Source: Hysterangium stoloniferum
Taxonomy: Eukaryota > Basidiomycota > Agaricomycetes > Hysterangiales > Hysterangiaceae
NCBI GenBank assembly: GCA_015178975.1
Contig: WHVD01000242.1
Span: 34,406 to 98,405 of the forward strand
DNA length: 64,000 bases
Reading direction: 5' to 3'
Of this stretch, positions 57,141 to 64,000 are shown in pieces. A model generated the notes under the pieces. The model saw nothing but the letters and a program-made list of their open reading frames with translations, had not been told where the DNA came from and did not search any database. The first letter of the stretch is position 1. The number at the start of each line of letters is the position of its first letter. The position numbers were made by a program, and so were the translations under genes.

Positions 57141-58640
57141 ATGACGACAAACATCTCTGGCGAGTTGCGTATGGGTCGAAGCCTGGCATGTCGCTCGAAG
57201 AGCACAAGGCAGAAGCTCAACAACGCATTCTTCACTTTTTTCCGGATAGAAAGTCTTGAATGCAAGGTCGTACATATTAGCCCATACAAAATACACTAAC
57301 GATGCGCTGCACAGCTGCGTGCGGGATGTTACTAATTGGATATGCGGCCCATTCAAATAATTCTATTGATAAGGGGAAAGAGCTTCAGCGATCCATTTTC
57401 TATGAGAGAGTAGGTGGTCTAGGACTCATCGCGGGTCTTCTGGACGCCGGTCCTTTGGGCCGAGTATTGTCAACAGTACTACAGGGATGAGCCTCTGAAT
57501 CCCTACTCGATAAATGGGCAACGTGGCGCCATAAAGCCTTCTCAGAATATACGAATCCACAATCTATCGAAAGTAAAAGCAGTGTGCAAAGAGGTGTTAT
57601 AGTGAGGATCCCGCTAACATTTGGACCCATGGTGCAATCGCAGAAGTCCATGGCATGACCAAGTGGCTACAAAAGGCGATTCCTGAGGCCAAAGAGCGTG
57701 ACAAGGCCGTGTTCTGTTAGATTTTCGGGTAAAGCGAGCAGTCGGAGTCGTATAGTGACTGGGGTCATTATTGCCCACGTTCATTACCGCTCCTGTTTTG
57801 AGTATAATCCTGTAGTTACGCATGAGACCCCCCTATGTGTTTTTAACCAACAATATCACTCAGACAGTATTGTGCTCGTCCTCTATAGGTCTGGTCATAT
57901 TTTCGCTGAAAAGTTAACATGTTCCACTTAATGGCCGACAAGTCAATTCACGGAGCATTACTGAGCACCTGCGATACTGCATTGGCCGTGGATTGGATGG
58001 CTGAATACAAATCGAAGGAGACGTTGACTGCTAGACGCGCGATGAGACCCAGTTACAGTGAGGCTTGATACTTCCAAAATCATGATATGCGTATGCGTAA
58101 GGTTACAATTGAACGCGTGACTTTATAACACAGGGACTAAAGGAATGATGCATCCCTTTCAGGCAGCAGAGGACTAACAGTCATCGGGCAACAGTCGACG
58201 TTGACTTTGACGAGCTTCACAGCTCTGTCAATAAACTGGTGTAGTATTTCCACGCAACTGAAAGTAAAAATTATCTTTCAGTAGGCTGGATGTAGGTTAA
58301 ATTTTTAAGTGTTCTTTTTGTTACAATATACACAAGCTATTTAGTACAAGATAAAGACAACGGGAAAAAGGCAAAAAGAGCAGATAAAAGAGGTATGAGG
58401 GGCTCCTTGGGCTAAACAAAATACATCTCGTCAGTAGTATATCGTCAGTTCTTCGAGGTATAAACTGCAAGCGTTCTGAAGTCAATTGCGTCCAGATAGT
58501 CTAGTCTGTACAAAGGTCAGTCACGGATAGAATAAAGCACGATGGCTTCTCTCACAAAATAATCCTAGAGCAGATCATCCGGAACCGATAGAGGAATGAG
58601 ACTGAATGGTAAATAAGTTGGTTGGACACGATGGCTAACG
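57141..58640. other. No confident gene
   Basis: Two short plus-strand open frames (57302-57490 with an FYERVGGLGLIAGLLDAGPL stretch, and 57698-57931) look somewhat protein-like, but no gene model could be built. Confidence 0.35.
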
Positions 58641-59221
58641 GCTAAGTATAAACGAGAGTTCGTGACAGTGAATTGAGGGACCAACAACTCACACTTTTGT
58701 CGCTTGCAAGGAATTAATATCCGTTCTGACTGGTATATAAGGATGTGAACGATTTGAACTGTCGTTGTCCTGGAATGACCTCTGGTCTGTAACAATAAGC
58801 GGTGTTAGAGACAGTGATATAAAGAAATAATACCGTACATACACCAGTCATTACGGATTGATCCATCGTTATTCGTTTCACGACACTCCATGGATCCAGG
58901 ACGTCTGGGAGAAAGCGGCCAGCAAGCCACATAATCAACAAAGTGTGTTGGAAGAGTGGAATTAGGGCTTACATTTGCACATCCGGTCGCACATCCTCAT
59001 CGTAGCCCGTACCGTCTCACAACACAGGATCATAAACGATCTGACTTACTGACTTCTTAGACACCAAGCTGTGCAATGGAGGTTAACGACGTAGGTGGGA
59101 GTTACGATGGAAGCGACGGGCTTACTATATCCTCAAACACGAAAATTAGCCTTCAGAGCCCCACCTCAAAATAAGAAAGGTACGAAATAAGATGCACACA
59201 TTAAAAAAGAAGAAAGAAAGA

Positions 59222-59257
<36 letters not shown>

Positions 59258-59410
59258 AAGAGAAAGCTGAGAAGGATAGGGAACTCCTTTATTTGTGCCT
59301 CTTCCCACCCTTTTTTGTCACCGGCACCGGTTTAGCCTTGCGCAGGCTCGGAGCTGATGTAGGGGGGGGGAGTTCGTCCTGGAGGTGCTCGGACGCAGGC
59401 GGTGGCGGTA
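58641..59410. repeat. Segmental duplication, partner of 55556-56340
   Basis: Covers the 3' flank and tail of the proline-rich gene. Contains an (AG)14 microsatellite at 59225-59252 that is shorter and mixed in the partner. Confidence 0.85.
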
Positions 59411-61535
59411 GCGGCAGCGGAGACGGAGACAGAGGCGGCGCGACTGCACTCTGGGGCGGTTGGGACAACCCTTTATGAAAACTCGGATCTGGTGTAGGGA
59501 GTTGGGGTTCGGCCTGGAGGTCCTCGGACGCGGGCGGTGGCGGCAGCGGAGACGGAAGCAAAGGCGGCACGCCCGCACTCTGAAGCGGTTCATGAGATAA
59601 TTCTTCCGAGATTTTGTGATGAAACTCACCAGTGGGACAAACAGCGACGGTGCAGCGACCCTCTCCATCACTGGGAATGGATGTGAGAAGTATGTCGATG
59701 CCGGCCGAGAAGTCTATATTTTTATTAACAGAAATCAATTTTTATGTCTTTTGGGAGAAAGCCTTATCAAAGTAACTTACCAAGGCCGAAAGGTCCAAGG
59801 TAGGGCGTGTTTTTTGGGCAGTGCCACTAGCATGCCTCATATTGCTACGCCTTCTTCCAGGTCCAGTCAGATCCGCAGCAGCTTGCTCGGCAGAGGAAGT
59901 GGTCGGTAATACAAACGCCGAGTTTTGGCTTCCATTCACGATCCTTTGCTTTACGGGAACGTTAATAACATGGTCACGACTGGCTATGTGAAATTTCACT
60001 CACAAGTTCCTCCACACTAGCCGGAAAAGTGTCCTTGTCCTTCTCGTGCTTATCTTTCTCATCCTGAACCTTTTGCTCGGATTGAAGCCTGCGCGACACG
60101 AGATATGATCATGACAAAATAATCAAACCGAAGCAATACGTACTCAGGATGGTCCATCTGATCCGAGGAGTCTTCAACCTTGTTAATAGACACCACGGAA
60201 GAGTCGTTGGTAGCCTTGAAGGAGTCAAACTGCTGCTTGCGCGCATTAGCGCCATGTTAACGGAGAGCTACACACATGTCGACTTACAGGAGTCTCCATT
60301 TTATTCAGGAACAAATCCATGGCTTCCACGAGACCCCCAACACTGAAACGTGATAAGATGGTGAATATTAAATTTGGGCGTGAAGGACACCTACGGAATA
60401 GACTTCTGCCCATCGTCAGACCTGTTGACTTGTGATTATATTGCTGTCTCTTGGGATAGAAGTGAATAAACGTTACCTTCTCAGCGTCTCAGGTCTCTTG
60501 TCGCCACTGAGTTGTGCAGACGCCGGAATCAATCCTGCTATATGGAACGCAAATGTTAGTACTTCACATAATGAAAAGGAAGCCGAATTAGCACCTTCTG
60601 CGGCTTGCTGTTCATAAATCCTGTCATCATTTACCAAAGTCGTGTCACCACTGTCAAAAGACGAGTCGGCCTGACATGGTACGTCGGAGTCAACGGATGC
60701 AGTTATCGGGAGCGTCGCCGATGGTGCCACAGGCATGTCTGCAATGATCGTGCGTTCGGATAAGTTGTGATGAAAATCATAGGAAAGATTGATGCACAAC
60801 GAACCAAATGCCTCGACCTGAAGATCTTTCTCACCGCATGTGACCGGAATACCGCCTACGGAGATGTCTACTCCCGCGTTAGCCGATGTCGTATCACCAC
60901 TATCTAGGGGGGAGTTGGCCTGACTTGAACAGTCGTGATGAGTTAATGTACTTGGTAAAACGTCACTGGTGGAGCTGCAGGGAGGGAGAGAGGAATGGGA
61001 TTGACAGCGTGATCTTCAAAAGTAATAAATATTTTAAAGTAAGTGTACGATAAAAATGATGAAATATGCTGCACGAACCTGGAACAGCATCACTGGATCT
61101 GTCATGGTGCTTAACGTGACCCTTCTGCGCAGTGCCGTTAATATCCGCCGCATGTTCTGCATTCATGGCATCCAAGGACTTTGCTGGGTTGACCTGTGCG
61201 TGACCGCTGCGGTCATTCGCAGCGGGTGCACCACTACTCCCGACCGGAACACCCACATCGGCAGCATTGAGTGTTGTTACTGCCGCCGTAGGAAGCTTCG
61301 CGTCTTTGTTCTCTGACCCCGTCCCTAACTGCACCGACGTGGTGAAGGCAGGTGATGGGGGGGATGGAATGGTCACGGTCACTGGGACGGATGACGCGAT
61401 GACAACGACAGCTATCTGTTTAAATACTAGTCTTCCCAGACGTCGCAGCAAGACATGTACAATGACAGTGAGTACCATGAACGCAATCACGCAACACACA
61501 AATGTAAGAAAATGCGGTGCGAAACGCCGAAACAT
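59289..61535 (-). CDS. Intron-rich gene, N-terminally anchored protein with Pro- or Arg-rich tail
   Basis: Minus-strand exons 61535-61075, 61013-60595, 60537-60477, 60421-60395, 60342-60288, 60235-60144, 60088-60004 and 59948-59781 join without a frame break into 456 codons, using GT-AG introns of about 42-64 nt. Residues about 8-26 (FLTFVCCVIAFMVLTVIVHVL region) form one membrane segment. Then come an Ala/Ser/Pro/Asp-rich region with a repeated DSGDTT motif, an acidic/basic coil (KVQDEKDKHEKDKD) and the ASGTAQKTRP segment. The last exon is ambiguous: acceptor 59714 leads to an Arg-rich tail ending at 59318, acceptor 59661 to a proline-rich tail ending KK-GGKRHK at 59289. Exon 1 has two possible donors (GTTCGT at 61078, GTGCAG at 61074); only the second keeps frame. 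Function and family unknown; low-complexity tails suggest a regulatory or scaffold role at most. Confidence 0.6.
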
Positions 61536-61593
61536 GGCTGGATTAATTCAGAATCAATCAGCAAACATTAACTATACATAAGTGTCTAAAATC

Positions 61594-62684
61594 TCACCGT
61601 CTCTTGAGCTCAGGACAGACAGTCTCCTCAATGTGTTTGACCAACACAGTTGGGAACTGGGCGACGAGTAAAACTCCTCTTTCCCATGTAATCGTTGAGC
61701 GTAATCATTGTCGCAAGGCTTTCAGTCGCGAGGGGATACAATCTGTCAAAAAGAACACTTGCATGAGCACGAGATAATATTTATGGAAAGAGGAACTGTG
61801 ACTCACACATCACCATAACAGACAACATGCAACGAGCGTGTGAGGGTATTATCGGGAAGCAGACGAAGCGACCTCCTTGCCTCATTAAGATCCAGGCCGA
61901 AATTGAAGAGAAACCTACATGCAGCGAACATGCTGGAGAAGATGTTGTACCTCACATCAGTGTCGATACCAGGAAGCCTCCCCTCCAACGCGATGGACAA
62001 TCCCGTCATCTTGTCCAAAAACCCGAGTTGCCATGCTGCAATCAAGTGGCGGAGAAGAAGGGAGAACAACGACCGAGAGACCAGCAGGGATGTTGTGGCG
62101 AAGGAGGCCCTATGGCGAATGTAAGTATAAGTGGCGGTGGTGGTGGAGAAGGAATGGGAAAAATGCTTACGGCGTTGATAGAACAATATCTGTCAACATC
62201 ATAGACAATCTGGCCCCAATGCCGGAAGTCAATGACTCGATGAGGCCGACCAAGTCGCGGAGAAGAAGAGAGAACAACGACCGAGAGACCAGCAGGGATG
62301 TTGTGGCGAAGGAGGCCCTATGGCGAATGTAAATATAAGTGGCGGTGGCGGTGGAGAAGGAATGGGAAAAATGCTTACAGCGTTGATAGAACAATATCTG
62401 TCAACATCATAGACAATCTGGCCCCAATGCCGGGAGTCAATGACTCGATGTGGCCGACCAAGTCGCGGAGAAGAAGAGAGAACAACGACCGAGAGACCAG
62501 CAGGGATGTTGTGGCGAAGGAGGCCCTATGGCGAATGTAAGTATAAGTGGCGGTGGCGGTGGAGAAGGAATGGGAAAAATGCTTACAGCGTTGATAGAAC
62601 AATATCTGTCAACATCATAGACAATCTGGCCCCAATGCCGGGAGTCAATGACTCGATGAGGCCGACCAAGGCCACTCCCAACAT
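61594..62684 (-). CDS. Gene with tandemly triplicated exon; frameshift near the end
   Basis: Minus-strand exons: about 62684-62587, 62525-62379, 62317-62171, 62109-61807 and 61742-61594. The first three introns are near-identical, 61 nt each (GTAAGC...ATAG); the fourth is 64 nt (GTGAGT...ACAG). Exons 2 and 3 are 147 bp each, so they add 49 residues per copy in frame (ASFATTSLLVSRSLFSLLLRD then LIESLTPGIGARLSMML). The rest includes SIALEGRLPGIDTDVRYNIF and ends EETVCPELKRR. The sequence is hydrophobic and helix-rich. In exon 5 the frame must change by one base near 61680 (between the NDYMGK and LLVAQFPTVLVKH blocks), so this copy may be recently dead. The true start is unresolved: open sequence continues upstream to about 62846. 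Family unknown. Confidence 0.55.
62043..62666. repeat. Three 208-bp tandem repeats
   Basis: Units 62043-62250, 62251-62458 and 62459-62666 each hold one 61-bp intron and 147 bp of exon. They are nearly identical in the two later units. The joining point in each unit shares CTTG with both parental sequences. Confidence 0.9.
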
Positions 62685-62884
62685 ATATTTTTGAGAAAAA
62701 AGTGCGGCCACGATCCCGATGAGGACCGCGGGGGTTTGATGGAACACAAAGGATCCATCGATTTGTGGAAGAGGTGGAGATGGTTTGTAAGATAGGTTTA
62801 ATGGGGGGTGATACTGGTTCAGAGTAGGTGGAGAATAAGGCAGCACCTGTGACCCATGTTATAGCTCCGCACAAAGATCACCGG

Positions 62885-63632
62885 TCATGGCGACCCAATA
62901 GAAATTATGCATCCCATTTAGTCGAAATGAGAAGAAAATTTCGCATTCGCATTTGTTATATTCAGAAGTATACGTGGAGATAAGCGATAAGGACTGTCAC
63001 GGATCTTTATTTACAGCCAGTATCGCCAATTAATACAATGAGTGAGAAGTGTGTCCGCGTAGTATACTGTATCGCCAGCCCCAGTCAAAATTAGGAACAG
63101 AACCAAATTAGGAATGGAAAAGAAGCTGTCTCAATAGACTTTATATCGCCCAGATCGGGCCTACTCCATTTGGTAATATGCGCCACTCGCGTAAGGTCGG
63201 GTGTGCTCTGCCAATGAGAAGCTTTAGGTGACGCAACATCAATACAATCAACCTTATTGCATTATTAAGTGAATAAATATCTGCAACGAGGCCCACAAGC
63301 TTTCGAAGACATATTCACGGAGCCAATATTATAGGTGCAAAACAAAAATGGGATTTCAATCCTGAGAAGACATGGGAATTTGTTCTCAGGTAACTTAGGA
63401 TCCCTTAGCGATTTCCTTAAGACCAATACCAAGGAAAAAGAACCTCTTCAGCATCGCCAGTAATTTCCACAAAGTGGGATTCTTCAGAGGGTTCTGGATG
63501 TGGGGTTTTCGAAGTAGCTCAGGCTGTATACAGGAATGGAGACTTGTGAGTGGAAGATTCTGCTTCACCACTTCATCTTTTTTCCTCAGAGGCATAATTA
63601 ACAGAAAATGCAAGTGTGAAATCAGAATATAC
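62885..63632. other. No gene seen
   Basis: Upstream flank of the tandem-exon gene. Contains only short open frames. Confidence 0.5.
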
Positions 63633-64000
63633 TGTTAAGAACTGAAAACTGACTAATGTCAGTAGGCCAATGGGGACCGATTGGAAGGACTTGGCTTCAG
63701 CTTATATGCTGCACCCTCACAAATAACCATCAGGTGTCCTTAAATTTTGGACGGGCAAAGACTAGTCCTAATGAGTACCTCTTGGTGAGTTACCAATTGG
63801 GACCAAAGGATAAGTCGAGTGTCGGGCCAAGGGGTTGGGGACTGAGAGTGGGTGAGTGCATGTGAAGGCAGAGAGTGGGATACTTAGAATAAGACTTCTA
63901 AAGATGTATGCGGGTGTTCTGAGTTGATATTCTGATTGCCTAGTAACTACAACTACAGTGGGTTCATATATGTACAAGTATTTGGCATCTAGAAAATACT
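63633..64000 (-). mobile_element. LTR, gypsy family B, cut by window end
   Basis: TGTTAAGAACTGAAAACTGAC at 63633 starts a reverse-oriented family B LTR, matching 48050 onward. About 368 bp are inside the window. Whether it is solo cannot be seen. Confidence 0.88.

Noticed and set aside
62437-62874. Minus-strand frame reading VTGAALFSTYSEP as an alternative first exon of the tandem-exon gene
   Set aside because: Looks protein-like at its start but could not be joined in frame to the repeated exons; kept only as a note that the start is unresolved.

Overview
The window looks like a transposon-crowded intergenic island from a filamentous fungus, most likely a basidiomycete of the Agaricomycetes type. 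This is inferred from short GT-AG introns (about 49-80 nt, several with CTAAC-like branch sites), multi-exon host genes, an F-box/LRR-like gene pair, and typical fungal Ty1/copia, Ty3/gypsy, Tad-like LINE, Tc1/mariner and pogo elements. I saw no bacterial operons, rRNA, convincing tRNA or CRISPR arrays. Species cannot be named from the sequence alone.

Layout. 0.06-3.35 kb is the first copy of a segmental duplication (a multi-pass membrane protein gene plus a transposase-like fragment). Its sister copy is at 20.3-24.5 kb, and a partial third copy lies at 18.3-19.9 kb. 3.5-4.4 kb holds a dead copia tail. 4.4-9.1 kb is a 2.1 kb tandem duplication of an F-box-type gene, the first copy open and the second dead. 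9.1-11.7 kb is AT-rich and without genes. 11.73-16.34 kb is a complete, young Ty1/copia element with 247-bp LTRs, a CTGTG target duplication and two lesions in its polyprotein. 17-52 kb is a TE nest: a gypsy element on the minus strand without integrase (25.9-29.6 kb), other gypsy gag and RT relics, at least seven solo or nested LTRs from three families, most with perfect 5-bp target duplications, a long-TIR Tc1 element (46.3-47.9 kb), and a pogo-like transposase broken by a MITE and fused to a truncated mariner (43.2-46.3 kb).

The most gene-like part is 53-62.9 kb. It holds a four-exon gene with a signal-peptide-like start (53.1-54.6 kb, plus). It also holds an intron-rich gene for a predicted membrane-anchored protein with a proline- or arginine-rich tail (61.5-59.3 kb, minus). 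Third is a minus-strand gene (62.7-61.6 kb) whose exon has been tandemly triplicated in frame with a 208-bp period. Fragments of the first two genes recur at 32.7-36 kb and 56.2-57.1 kb, reshuffled into mosaics, so these two unrecognised families have spread together locally.

The general picture is a compartment where host genes of unknown function are duplicated, broken and recombined among retroelements. In older copies CpG sites appear to have changed to TpG/CpA, and CGA codons to TGA. This would fit methylation-linked or RIP-like decay, but it was judged by eye and not measured.
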